Positions 8,204 to 17,253 of a stretch of DNA of 64,000 nt are shown one piece after another. A model generated the notes under the pieces. That model saw only the letters and a list, made by a program, of their open reading frames with translations, did no database searches and was not told where the DNA came from. A program made the translations under genes and the position numbers. This stretch comes from Hyphomicrobium sp. ghe19 (GTDB taxonomy: Bacteria; Pseudomonadota; Alphaproteobacteria; Rhizobiales; Hyphomicrobiaceae), in the NCBI RefSeq assembly GCF_902712875.1, contig NZ_LR743509.1, positions 3,548,001 to 3,612,000 of the forward strand. Direction: 5' to 3'. Every line of letters begins with the position of its first letter. Within the stretch, counting starts at the first letter, position 1.

Positions 8204-8803
8204 TCAAAAAGCCGAAAGCTCAAACATGACCTCGTTTCTGCGGAGAAATGGCAACGTCCAGGGCGGATTGTAGAACGCCAAAACGGGGTCCCCGCGCAGA
8301 TCGAGCTTGTGCTTTAAAGCGAACTCACGAAGCTCCGCGATTTTGGTCGAGATCAACGCGTCGGTCGCTCGCCCCGAGAAGCGGATAGCGAGCATACGCC
8401 TCTCCTGGACTGGAACGAGCCTAACGCGAGCATCCGAAGGCTCAGGCAACGTCTCTGTCGTCCATTCGGCCGGCATGATAAAGCGTACCGTCCAGTGGGC
8501 GCCATTCCCCAGCTGAAGGACGGGCGCCGTCATCGCGATCTTCGTGTGCGGCTTGTTGGCGCCGAATATGTAGGCTGCGATGATACGAAACCCATTTCGA
8601 ATAGCCGCAGAGCGTTCTCCCGTAACAGTTACCTCGGCGGCAACCTGGGGAGCATATTTGCGGATCTCGATTGGGCCTTCTGCGAGTAAAGTTGTGAATT
8701 TGGGTTGTTCTACGTCGCTCATGATAGGTCCTGCCGCGGCAACGGCCACGAAAACCAAACCAATAAACGCCAAAACCCACGAATACCGCTTCCGGCGTGA
8801 CAT
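8204..8803 (-). CDS. SOUL family heme-binding protein, membrane-anchored or exported
   Basis: This 199-aa protein has an N-terminal hydrophobic segment (YSWVLAFIGLVFVAVAAAGP) and a SOUL domain: IEIRKYAPQVAAEV, KIAMTAPVLQ, WTVRFIMPAEWTTETLPEP, and RRMLAIRFSGRAT. SOUL proteins bind heme or other tetrapyrroles; the bacterial function is not settled. The ATG at 8803 is chosen because AGG lies six bases upstream; longer in-frame starts (to 8863) lack a site and would put polar residues ahead of the signal. It stands alone on the minus strand, with decayed DNA downstream. Confidence 0.85.
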   Translation of the reverse strand: MSRRKRYSWVLAFIGLVFVAVAAAGPIMSDVEQPKFTTLLAEGPIEIRKYAPQVAAEVTVTGERSAAIRNGFRIIAAYIFGANKPHTKIAMTAPVLQLGNGAHWTVRFIMPAEWTTETLPEPSDARVRLVPVQERRMLAIRFSGRATDALISTKIAELREFALKHKLDLRGDPVLAFYNPPWTLPFLRRNEVMFELSAF

Positions 8804-9098
8804 CAACATCCTGGCCGAAGAAAAAGTGACATCTGAGCTCCGCATCAAGCATGATGCGATCACGTAATTCTAAGTGTACACTTTCATTGTACGGATCCTG
8901 AACGCGTTCGGATCGCCAATCCGTGCTCTCGATGACCCAACCAAAACGTTCGTAATTTTGCTAAGTGGTCCCGCAGGCGTCCGAGCGTGCCGACCACGAT
9001 ATGGGCGCCAAGGCAGAGTTGGCGGGCGTGACCGAAGAGGCAGGAAGGGCGGCCGCTTCGACCCGAGCATCACTTAAGGCTACACAAATCTCGGCGTC

Positions 9099-10016
9099 TC
9101 AGGCATTCAGCGCGCTCCACGCCAGGAAGTTACACGCAGAGCAGATATCATAAAAAACATTGATGCTACTGCGACCGCTGTTGTGAGGAGACTGATGATC
9201 CGCGTCGCGCCAGGCAGAGTTGGTGAAGATACGGTTGCACACGCTGCATCGAGGGATGGCATCGACGAGATCTAAAGTAGCGGTGCGGAACACGACGGGG
9301 GAAAGAAATGGCGCGTCCTCCACAAGACGATGGACAATGCTGAGGCGGCCCTGTTCCTCCAGTTTAAGCTCCATCGTCCATGATCTCTTTCGATCCGGCG
9401 TATCGCAACGATACGGAACCTTGACTAAGTTGCCCCGGCGCGCGGCATCCAGTATTCCGCGAAGGAAGGCGGCGGCGGATACGCCGCTCACATAAGACAG
9501 CAACGGCGTGCCGATGATTGTTTCGACGAGAACTGACGTGAGCCACTCGGAGGATCGTGGCTGGATGTCAACGATCACATCATTCGCATCCAGGGTGTAC
9601 GTAATTTCGCCTGTGGCCTCCGCTGGGAGTTCCAGGGGGAGCATTTGACGGAGCTTCGAGACGATCAGCGGGATGTCGTATGGTTTCGCGAAAACAGCAT
9701 CGTATTCTAGATCCACGATCTCGATGTGACCTGAAGCAATCGCCACCTTAATGCTCGGCACATGGCCGCGAATCCGGTTCGCGAGCGTGAGCCCCTCTGT
9801 TTTGCCCTCCATCCGGATGTTAGTGATCACGACATCGAAATCCGGGTCTGCGGCTAACACCGACAGCGCCTCTTCCGCGCTCATCGCCTCGACGACGGTG
9901 AACCCCGCGGCGCGCAGTTCCTCGCCCATATGGATCCGGATAAGAACTTCGTCTTCGACAATGAGAATGCGGGGCCTCTCATCCCCGACAGCCCCATTCT
10001 CAGGCATCGCCTCCAT
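9099..10016 (-). CDS. Response-regulator-like protein with Asn at the phosphorylation site
   Basis: This 305-aa protein carries a CheY-like receiver domain in its first half (RILIVEDEVLIRIHMGEEL, FDVVITNIRMEGKTEG, VAIASGH, VFAKPY). The acidic pair, the Thr/Ser and the Lys are in place, but the phospho-acceptor Asp is Asn (codon AAC), so classical phosphorylation is not expected. The second half has a PAS-like segment (ITYTLDANDVIVDIQPRSSEWL) and a C-terminal Cys pattern (CSVCNRIF ... CSACNF) that could bind zinc. There is no DNA-binding output domain. GAGGGG stands about seven bases before the ATG at 10016; the frame is open upstream but without signals. No kinase gene is adjacent. Confidence 0.82.
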   Translation of the reverse strand: MEAMPENGAVGDERPRILIVEDEVLIRIHMGEELRAAGFTVVEAMSAEEALSVLAADPDFDVVITNIRMEGKTEGLTLANRIRGHVPSIKVAIASGHIEIVDLEYDAVFAKPYDIPLIVSKLRQMLPLELPAEATGEITYTLDANDVIVDIQPRSSEWLTSVLVETIIGTPLLSYVSGVSAAAFLRGILDAARRGNLVKVPYRCDTPDRKRSWTMELKLEEQGRLSIVHRLVEDAPFLSPVVFRTATLDLVDAIPRCSVCNRIFTNSAWRDADHQSPHNSGRSSINVFYDICSACNFLAWSALNA

Positions 10017-10286
10017 AATCCGCCCCTCATGGTTCGGCCACCGCCGCCCTAACCCCAAACACTGTTCGTGCCAGGGAGTTCCCGAGTTGCGGGCGGGATT
10101 TCTCGACATTTCGTTCGTTGCGCAAATCCTTTCATGCCGGGTGCAGGAACCGCTGCTGCGTCCGCGCGTTCCTGGCCGGCCGCGCTCTGTCCAAAAAGCC
10201 GGTCTCACTGGCGGCATTGGTCTCACCACGGTCGGCGCCCCTTCGGAGAACACAAACCGAGTCCGCTAGCGAAGGTTATGGGGTCA

Positions 10287-10493
10287 TCAGGCGTAGGTAG
10301 ATTTCTCTGCGATCTCGAGCGCATCAGCTATCCGTCTAGATGCTTGCGGCGGCTTTGGCTGCCATGTGATCAGCGGTGAACGATGCAGCCATGTGTCGTC
10401 ACGCACTTGATCCAACACGAAGCGCGCCACGTCTGCGCGCGATATGGTCCCGCCCTGGATACGCCTGGCCTCCCTATCGAACGGCGCTAGGAC
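10287..10493 (-). pseudogene. Remnant of an NmrA-like NAD(P)-binding protein (C-terminus)
   Basis: A minus-strand frame without a start codon reads GGTISRADVARFVLDQVRDD and then TWLHRSPLITW, ending at TGA 10287-10289. The (I)SRADVAxF(V/M)LDQ(L/V)xDD pattern is the C-terminal signature of atypical short-chain dehydrogenases of the NmrA/NAD(P)H-binding type. An upstream in-frame stop and the lack of a Rossmann motif show that only the last 65 or so codons remain. The rest of 10017-10526 shows no gene. Confidence 0.55.
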
Positions 10494-10526
10494 TGCTCAC
10501 ATTTGCCTTCGCGTTCGTGCCCCTGC

Positions 10527-11435
10527 TTAGCTCGACCGTTCACGGGAGAGTGCTTCACGCGCACCGTCCAGTTCCTTCTTCTTGGCAGCGTCGATCTTGG
10601 GGTAGGCGAGGTCTAAGTTCTCCAGTGCCTCCACGACAGCTGCGGCGACGACGAGGCGAGTGAACCACTTGTTGTCGGCAGGCACAACGAACCACGGCGC
10701 GTGCTTCGACGCGGTCGCCTGGATCGCCTCTTCGAACGCTCGCATGTAATCGCTCCAGAACTCCCGCTCCCGCACATCGGACGCTGAGAACTTCCAATGC
10801 TTCTCCGGTTCATCAAGACGCTCCATGAAGCGCTTCTTCTGTTCTTTGTGCGATACGTTGAGGAAGAACTTGAGAATCTTGGTTCCCTGTCGCGTGAGAT
10901 AGTCCTCAAATTGCGCGATGTCGGCGAGCCGCTCGTCCCAGATGGCGTCGCTCACTAAGCGGGAGGGTAATTTTTGCTGATTCAGAATCTCGCGGTGCAC
11001 GCGCACCACGAGCACTTCCTCGTAGTACGAGCGGTTGAAAATACCTATGCGTCCACGCTCGGGTAGCCACCTTGCATACCGCCACATGAAGTCGTGGTCG
11101 AGTTCCTCTGACGATGGCTGCTTGAATGAGACCACCTGGCATCCTTGAGGATTGACCCCCGACATGACGTGCTTAATCGTACTGTCTTTTCCCGCCGCAT
11201 CCATAGCTTGAAAGATTAGAAGGACAGACCAGCGGTCCTGGGCGAAGAGTTTGTCCTGCTGCTCTGCCAGCCGTTCCGTGCCGCGTTGAAGGAGTTCGCG
11301 CGCCTGACCTTTTTCGAGCTCGAGGCCGCACGTATCACTGGGATCAAATTTCTTCAGCTTGAAGCCCTTGCCTTTTGCTATGCGAAAGGGGGCGAGATAC
11401 CTGCCTGTAAGCTCGTCAATTTCTTTCCGGGGCAT
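10527..11435 (-). CDS. ppk2: Polyphosphate kinase 2 family protein (PPK2)
   Basis: This 302-aa cytoplasmic enzyme of the PPK2 family transfers phosphate between polyphosphate and nucleotides. The Walker A motif is FQAMDAAGKDSTIKHVM, followed by GVNPQGCQVVSFKQPS, a Walker-B-like region (RIGIFNRSYYEEVLVVRVH) and the lid region (FLNVSHKEQKKRFMERLDEP). Length and layout fit the single-domain PPK2 group with the HDFMWR element, often polyphosphate:NDP or AMP phosphotransferases; the exact nucleotide preference cannot be read from sequence. It is the last gene of a minus-strand stretch after the ABC exporter, 118 bases downstream, and may be transcribed separately. Confidence 0.92.
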   Translation of the reverse strand: MPRKEIDELTGRYLAPFRIAKGKGFKLKKFDPSDTCGLELEKGQARELLQRGTERLAEQQDKLFAQDRWSVLLIFQAMDAAGKDSTIKHVMSGVNPQGCQVVSFKQPSSEELDHDFMWRYARWLPERGRIGIFNRSYYEEVLVVRVHREILNQQKLPSRLVSDAIWDERLADIAQFEDYLTRQGTKILKFFLNVSHKEQKKRFMERLDEPEKHWKFSASDVREREFWSDYMRAFEEAIQATASKHAPWFVVPADNKWFTRLVVAAAVVEALENLDLAYPKIDAAKKKELDGAREALSRERSS

Positions 11436-11553
11436 GCCGCCTCCGTTTTCGAAGTTCGATCTAACTTCCCGCGATCGTGATTTCTATGTCTCAGCTAAAA
11501 CATGTCGCCATTTCCCGCGTCGCTGAGATCGCGGTCCTTCTTTCGCCGCACAC

Positions 11554-12774
11554 TCAGCCGCTGAAGATAACCCGGCGGAACCGATAGAGCGCGAAGCCGA
11601 AATAAACACTCCCGATGGCGGCTGTGGCCAGGATCTCCGGCCAGACGATGGCAAAATCTGCCCCACGAAAAAGTATATCCTGGGCGAAAATGACGAAATG
11701 CGGCGTCGGGCTGATCACCATCATAATGTCCTTCAACCACACCGGCATGCTTTCCAGCGGGGTCGTGCTGCCGGAAAGCAACATCATCACCAGCAACACC
11801 GGGATGCACAGCAGGCCGAACTGCGCCATCGTGGAAGCGATGGTGCCGAGCGCAATGCCAAGGGCTGCGACCGCGAAAACATAAACGCATGCACCGGCCA
11901 GGAAAAGCAGGCGCGATCCGGCAACCGGCACCTGCAGCCACCACTCGACCACAAGCCACAGGGACAATGCGGTTGCGAGCACGATGACGAGGCCATTGGC
12001 CAAGATCTTCGACAGCATGATCTCGGAGGGCACTACAGGCATTACCAGAAGATGCTCGACCGTACCCTGCTCGCGCTCGCGAATGAGCGCAGCGCCGGTG
12101 AGGATCACGGTGATCATGGTGAGATTGCTGATAATCTGCATCACCGATGTGAACCAGCTCGATTTCAAGTTCGGATTGAACTTGACCCGCGTGACCATCT
12201 TGAGCGGTGGACCGGGCAATCCTTCGCGTTTCGTCATGAATTCGGTTACATATTTGAGGATAACGGTTTGGACCTCCGTCATGCCATTGAAGGCGTGGGC
12301 GACCGCGGTGGCATCGATATCGATTTGAATCGAAGGCTGCCGCCCGGCGAGAGTATCCGACTGGAACTTGGGCGGAATCTCGATGACGAAAAGGAACCGT
12401 TGCGCATTCATCGCCGGGTCGATTTCCGTCGATGCAATCTGCACTGCCGGTTTGAAAGTGGGTGGGGTGAGGCCATCCGCAATGCGGCGTGAAAGATCCG
12501 AATGATCCTCATCGACGATGGCAATAGCCAGATTGGTCGCTTCGGTCGAGGCGCCGGTAGCTGAGGCGTAGATCGCAACGGTGAAGGCATAGCCGACAAG
12601 CAGCAGCATGATCGGGTCGGAGCGGATGCTGCGCAGCTCCTTTATTAACAGCCTGTAGATGTTGGTCAGGTGCAGCCGCAGCCTGCCCCATCGATTGCCG
12701 GGCCGCTTCGCCTCCGCTACGGCATGCGGCGCCCCCTGTTCGCGTGCATCTGCCGTCTTGCTCGCCAGCGACAT
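11554..12774 (-). CDS. ABC-2 type export permease (partner of RbbA-like protein)
   Basis: This 406-aa inner-membrane protein has an N-terminal membrane segment (DPIMLLLVGYAFTVAIYAS), a large periplasmic domain (about residues 65-200) and a cluster of five C-terminal helices (NLTMITVILTGAALI, REREQGTVEHLLVMP, VLLVMMLLSGSTTPLESMP). This is the ABC-2 / YhhJ layout. The reading frame is open upstream, but the ATG at 12774 starts immediately after the rbbA stop (TGA at 12778-12776), with AGGAGAAGTGAG ahead of it, so translation is coupled. With rbbA and the adaptor it forms a three-gene exporter whose substrate is unknown. Confidence 0.9.
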   Translation of the reverse strand: MSLASKTADAREQGAPHAVAEAKRPGNRWGRLRLHLTNIYRLLIKELRSIRSDPIMLLLVGYAFTVAIYASATGASTEATNLAIAIVDEDHSDLSRRIADGLTPPTFKPAVQIASTEIDPAMNAQRFLFVIEIPPKFQSDTLAGRQPSIQIDIDATAVAHAFNGMTEVQTVILKYVTEFMTKREGLPGPPLKMVTRVKFNPNLKSSWFTSVMQIISNLTMITVILTGAALIREREQGTVEHLLVMPVVPSEIMLSKILANGLVIVLATALSLWLVVEWWLQVPVAGSRLLFLAGACVYVFAVAALGIALGTIASTMAQFGLLCIPVLLVMMLLSGSTTPLESMPVWLKDIMMVISPTPHFVIFAQDILFRGADFAIVWPEILATAAIGSVYFGFALYRFRRVIFSG

Positions 12775-12775
12775 C

Positions 12776-15547
12776 TCACTTCTCCTGCTTTTGCAGTATG
12801 ACGTGAGCGGCAATGAGGTAGGCGACGGCAAACGCTGCAAGAACGACCGCATTGGACCACAGATCGGAAAACCCGAGTCCCTTGGTGAAGGTGCCGACGC
12901 TGATCGGCTGAAACCAGGCGGCTGGAAAACCGAGGCCGATCGCCCGTCCCGCGCCGGTGAGGGACGACACGGGCACGAGGAGACCCGAAAAGTTCACCGT
13001 GGGGATCATGGCGATAACCGTGGTTGCAAAGACTGCTGCGACCTGCGTCCGGGTGATCACAGAGACCAGTTGCCCGAAACCGCACGTTGACAAAAGATAG
13101 ACGAACGCTCCCAGCACCAGAGCCGCGAAAGAGCCCTTCACCGGCACGTGGAAAATGAAAATCGCCATCAGCAGCATAAGGAAGAATGTCAGCATTCCGA
13201 CGACGACATAGGGGGCCTGCTTGCCCGTGAGGAATTCAAGTTTGCTGATGGGAGTGGAGCGAAAGTTAGCCATCGATCCGGTCTCCACCTCCCGGACGAC
13301 GGAAATCGACGCCATGATCGCCGGGATCATGATCAACATGATCACGACGACGGTCGGAACCATGGAGAAGATGCTCTTGAAAGCTTGGTTGTAGCGGAAG
13401 CGGTTTTCGATATTCACACTCCCGGCATAGACGTTCGATACCGGATTGGGGCCGAGGCGCTCGACGACGAGATCCTGCATGTAACGCTGCAGCAAGCCGC
13501 TGACGTAGCCTCTGATCGTCTCACCACGGAACGGCATGGAGCCGTCAACCCAGAAGGCGGCCTCAGGCGAACGCAGGTTCGCCAGATCCCGGCCGTAGCC
13601 GGCTGGAATTTCAACAGCGACAGCCAGCTCTCCGCTCCGCATGCGCCGCTCCAGTTCCTCTGCTGAGCCGATCGGACGTTGTTCGGAGAAATAATGCGAG
13701 CCCGAGAAGCTTTCGAGCAACCGGCGGCTCTCCGGCGTCTGGTCCTGGTCGAAGGCCGCGTATTTCAGATTCTCGACATCGAACGTGATGCCGTAACCGC
13801 AGGCCAGCATCAAAATCACCGGGCCGATGAACGCGAATGCGATCCGGAAGGGATCGCGCAGGAGCTCCGCGGTCTCGCGCCGGGCATAGGCCCATAGTCG
13901 TCCGGGATCGAAGCGCTTGGAAGTGCGCGATGCAGCGGATATCCCGGGCGATGCCGCGGGTTTCTCCGGCGATGCCTCCGACTGGAGTGGCGCGGCCTTC
14001 TTTTCCTTCTCGGCTCCGCCTGCTTCTTCCAGATAGGAGATGAAGGCATCTTCGAGAGATGCGCAGCCGCGCTCCTTGACGAGCTCCCTGGGGGTGCCGA
14101 CGGCGAGCACCTTGCCCGCATGCATCAGCGAGATGCGGTCGCAGCGCTCCGCCTCGTTCATGAAGTGGGTCGAGAGAAAGATGGTGACGCCGTCGTTGCG
14201 CGAGAGATCGATCAGTGCGCGCCAGAACTGGTCGCGCGCGACCGGATCGACCCCCGACGTCGGCTCGTCCAGAATAAGCATAAGCGGCCGGTGCAAGACA
14301 GCGACGGCAAGTTGCAACCTCTGCTTCACGCCAAGCGGCAGGCTCTCCGGCTTGGCGTCGGCAACAGCTTTGAGATCATATCCTTCCAATAATTCCTGGA
14401 TACGACTTTCGATCTCATTTGCGGGGAGGTGGTAAAGATCCGCATGCAGCTCAAGGTTCTGCCGCAAGGTAAGCTCGCTATAGAGGGAGAAAGCCTGCGA
14501 CATGTAACCGACGTTCTGACGTGCCTCCATGTCGTCGGCGGCCATTGGCTTGCCGAACAATTTCGCCGAGCCTTCGGTGACCGGCAGGAGCCCCGTCATC
14601 ATTTTCATCGTCGTCGTTTTTCCGCAGCCGTTCGAGCCGAGGAAGCCGAAAATCTCACCGCGTCCGATACGAAAGCTCACGTGATCGACGGCGACGAAAT
14701 CGCCGAACCGGCGCGTCAGCCCTTCGGCCTCGATTGCCGGCGTCTTGTCATCGCTTTCGGCGCGTGGCCGCACGATGACCTCCTGATGCTGGCTGCGCTT
14801 TTCCGGCGGAAGCAGCGCGATGAAGGCGTCGTCGAGGGTGGTCTTTTGCGCCCGCTCGAGGATCTCCTGCGGGGTGCCCTGCGCAATGACCTTGCCGTCG
14901 TCCATTCCCGCGAGCCAATCGAACCGCCTGGCCTCGTCCATGTACGCGGTTGCGACGATCACGCTCATTTCCGGCCGTCGCGCGCGGATCGAATCGATCA
15001 GCTCCCAGAACTGCCGGCGTGAGAGCGGATCAACGCCCGTGGTCGGCTCGTCGAGAATGAGCAGATCAGGATCGTGCATCAGCGAGCAGCACAGGCTGAC
15101 CTTCTGCTTCATTCCGCCCGAGAGCTTGCCGCATGGCCGATTCGGAAACGGGTCGAGCCCGGTGGCTTTCAGAAGCTCGTCGATGCGCGCGCGCCGCTCG
15201 GCCGCGCCCTGTCCGAACAAACGGCCGAAGAAGTCGATGTTGTCGTACACGCTCAGCGTCGGATAGAGATTGCGGCCAAGCCCCTGGGGCATGTAGGCAA
15301 TGCGGCCGTAGCTTGCCCGGCGATGGTGCTCGTCCGCCATGTCTCCGCCGAGCGCCGTGACCTTGCCGGTTTGAATCTTGCGCACGCCGGAGATCAGCGC
15401 GAGCAAAGTGGACTTGCCGACGCCGTCGGGCCCGATCAGCCCCGCCATGCGCTTCGCGGGAATATTAAGGGTCAGGTCGTTGAGCGCGAACGTTTTGCCG
15501 TAGCGGTGGGTGATGCGTTCGATGCTGGCGACGGCTGCATTGGTCAT
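12776..15547 (-). CDS. rbbA: RbbA-like ABC exporter: two fused ATPase domains plus ABC-2 permease
   Basis: This 923-aa fusion has NBD1 with Walker A GPDGVGKST (about residue 38), signature LSGGMKQK and Walker B LLILDEPTTGVDP; NBD2 (about residues 275-520) with GSNGCGKTTT, the degenerate signature LPLGVKQRL that this family usually shows, and LMLILDEPTSGVDP; then a linker and an ABC-2 permease domain (about 565-923) with six helices. It matches the RbbA/YhiH family: E. coli RbbA was described as a ribosome-associated ATPase, but the fused permease and the HlyD partner argue for export. It starts with an ATGA overlap on the adaptor gene. Confidence 0.93.
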   Translation of the reverse strand: MTNAAVASIERITHRYGKTFALNDLTLNIPAKRMAGLIGPDGVGKSTLLALISGVRKIQTGKVTALGGDMADEHHRRASYGRIAYMPQGLGRNLYPTLSVYDNIDFFGRLFGQGAAERRARIDELLKATGLDPFPNRPCGKLSGGMKQKVSLCCSLMHDPDLLILDEPTTGVDPLSRRQFWELIDSIRARRPEMSVIVATAYMDEARRFDWLAGMDDGKVIAQGTPQEILERAQKTTLDDAFIALLPPEKRSQHQEVIVRPRAESDDKTPAIEAEGLTRRFGDFVAVDHVSFRIGRGEIFGFLGSNGCGKTTTMKMMTGLLPVTEGSAKLFGKPMAADDMEARQNVGYMSQAFSLYSELTLRQNLELHADLYHLPANEIESRIQELLEGYDLKAVADAKPESLPLGVKQRLQLAVAVLHRPLMLILDEPTSGVDPVARDQFWRALIDLSRNDGVTIFLSTHFMNEAERCDRISLMHAGKVLAVGTPRELVKERGCASLEDAFISYLEEAGGAEKEKKAAPLQSEASPEKPAASPGISAASRTSKRFDPGRLWAYARRETAELLRDPFRIAFAFIGPVILMLACGYGITFDVENLKYAAFDQDQTPESRRLLESFSGSHYFSEQRPIGSAEELERRMRSGELAVAVEIPAGYGRDLANLRSPEAAFWVDGSMPFRGETIRGYVSGLLQRYMQDLVVERLGPNPVSNVYAGSVNIENRFRYNQAFKSIFSMVPTVVVIMLIMIPAIMASISVVREVETGSMANFRSTPISKLEFLTGKQAPYVVVGMLTFFLMLLMAIFIFHVPVKGSFAALVLGAFVYLLSTCGFGQLVSVITRTQVAAVFATTVIAMIPTVNFSGLLVPVSSLTGAGRAIGLGFPAAWFQPISVGTFTKGLGFSDLWSNAVVLAAFAVAYLIAAHVILQKQEK

Positions 15548-16674
15548 TGAGGAAGTTTCACTTGAAGCTCTTTAGGCCAAGGGATTTTGGGATCAATGCG
15601 CACGAAGCCGAGGCCGCGGACGCCCGTCTTCACAGCACGATGGTATTTATCCAGCACTGCAGGGTCACCCTGGAGTTTCACGCGGAACATCAGCTTCTCC
15701 CGCTCCTCGGTCGTCTCAACGCTCTTGGGCGTGAACTGGGCCTCAGTCGCCACGAAGCTAATGGTGTTCGGGAGGACGTATTGCGGAACAGGATCGAGGA
15801 TGGTGCGCGCCTCGTCGCCAATTGTGAGCCTCCCGGCCACATCCGCGGGGAGATAGATCGTCATGTAGATGTCTTTGAGATCGAGGATGGTCAGGACGCG
15901 CTGTCCCGCGGCAATCACCTCGCCAGCGCGGGCTAGCCGATATTGCACGCGTCCGCTCCGAGGCGAGATAAGCACGAGGTCCGCAAGGATGGCTTGCAAT
16001 CGGTCGGCATCAGCTTCGTACGATTTGATCGACGCCTGGGCCCCATCACGCTTCGCGTGGGCTGAAGTAAGCGCTGCCTGAGCCGAGTCCAACTTGTTGC
16101 GGCGCTGGTCAAATACTTGCTGCGTCATCCATCCTTGCTTGACTAGCGTTTTTCCACGATCGTAATCGTTCCTGGCGAAGGTCAAATCGCTCTCGCGCTG
16201 CGCGATTTCCGCGACGGCTGCCGCTAGATCCTCCTTGGCTTTGAGAATTTGCTCTTGCGCCCCGCGCAGCTGGGCCTCGGTTTCGGGCGACGAGATGGTG
16301 CCGACCACCTGCCCAGCCCTGACCTCGTCGCCTTCATCCACGACAAGTGTCGCCAGACGGCCAGGGTATTTTGCTGCGACGTCAACCTCGGTCGCTTCGA
16401 TGCGGCCATTCGACTTCACGATGCCTTCCGGCATATCGCGGCCGCGCAATCGTGCAATCAGGGTCTCCAGTTGCGTTCGAGCCCGTTCGATCGGGTCAGG
16501 CTGCGCGGATTGAGCGAGTGCGGTGCCCATGATCAGCGCGCTGAGCGAATATCCATGTGTGCCGCCGCTGATGATGAGGATGGCAATAAAAGAAAGAGCG
16601 GCCCGAACACGCATCGGCCTGGGCGCGCAGCCGCTCCTGGCTCCATCCGACGATGAGGTTGTCAGCATCGACAT
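15544..16674 (-). CDS. HlyD/YhiI-type membrane-fusion adaptor
   Basis: This 376-aa adaptor has an N-terminal membrane anchor (ALSFIAILIISGG), a first half-lipoyl segment (GRIEATEVDVAAKYPGRLATL), a long coiled-coil hairpin (about residues 130-240, AQLRGAQEQILKAKEDLAAA) and a second lipoyl half (LISPRSGRVQYRLARAGEV), then a beta-barrel domain. It would link the RbbA-type inner-membrane exporter to an outer-membrane channel; no TolC homologue is in the window. GGAGAGAG precedes the ATG at 16674. It is the first gene of a three-gene operon; its stop overlaps the rbbA start by four bases. Confidence 0.92.
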   Translation of the reverse strand: MSMLTTSSSDGARSGCAPRPMRVRAALSFIAILIISGGTHGYSLSALIMGTALAQSAQPDPIERARTQLETLIARLRGRDMPEGIVKSNGRIEATEVDVAAKYPGRLATLVVDEGDEVRAGQVVGTISSPETEAQLRGAQEQILKAKEDLAAAVAEIAQRESDLTFARNDYDRGKTLVKQGWMTQQVFDQRRNKLDSAQAALTSAHAKRDGAQASIKSYEADADRLQAILADLVLISPRSGRVQYRLARAGEVIAAGQRVLTILDLKDIYMTIYLPADVAGRLTIGDEARTILDPVPQYVLPNTISFVATEAQFTPKSVETTEEREKLMFRVKLQGDPAVLDKYHRAVKTGVRGLGFVRIDPKIPWPKELQVKLPQ

Positions 16675-17253
16675 AGATGCTCTCTCCAGCGATATTCTCG
16701 AGCGGATTCTTGAGGACCGCCGAAGCTATCTCATGCCTATGGCGCTTTATCCGTGGGCTCTGTTCTGAGCGCGTCCTCAAGCCCTTTGAATAATCGGTCC
16801 GCGCCATAGCCTGAGGCAGGCACCGCTCATGCCTAATTCAGTGTCTTATTCCGGCAGCATCCGTGTTTGGCGAAGTCGAACCCAGACTCGTTACCCAGCA
16901 GAGGGAGGACCTGATTAAGGCGACGCTGCCCTTCGGGCTTCAGCTTACCGGTCTGGGGGGCGTCGGGTCTTGGAGCGCAACGGCGGTACTGATGGCTTGC
17001 GACATGGCATCTTCCGTCGCCCTCCGAGTCGCAGAAATGCTACGGAATCGTCGAACGATCGCATGCCTCACAGTGCCAAGGGTTGATCGCTCGTGCCGGA
17101 CGCAAGGCTAACAATCTGTTAACACAACGCCGCTCGGAGTTTTGACTCGCATCAATGATCAGTTATTGCCGCGTGGCATTGTAAAAACTCACGAGCCCAG
17201 CATGCCGAAGGGTCAGGCTATCGAGCTCGACAAATATCGGCGGAACTGCCGCA
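16675..17253. other. Intergenic region between the exporter operon and the AraC gene
   Basis: About 580 bases with divergent genes on either side, so it should hold both promoters. No clear sigma-70 boxes or terminators were found. A short minus-strand frame near 16850-16960 reads LNQVLPLLGNESGFDFAK, faintly like the N-terminus of CheR-type proteins; it is too short to call. Confidence 0.5.

Noticed and set aside
10376..10663. Plus-strand 95-codon frame overlapping the end of ppk2
   Set aside because: Runs into the antisense of the PPK2 C-terminus, Arg-rich and without start signals.
16840..16990. Short minus-strand segment reading LNQVLPLLGNESGFDFAK
   Set aside because: Faint likeness to the CheR-type N-terminal motif but only about 35 residues, no start, no other motif.
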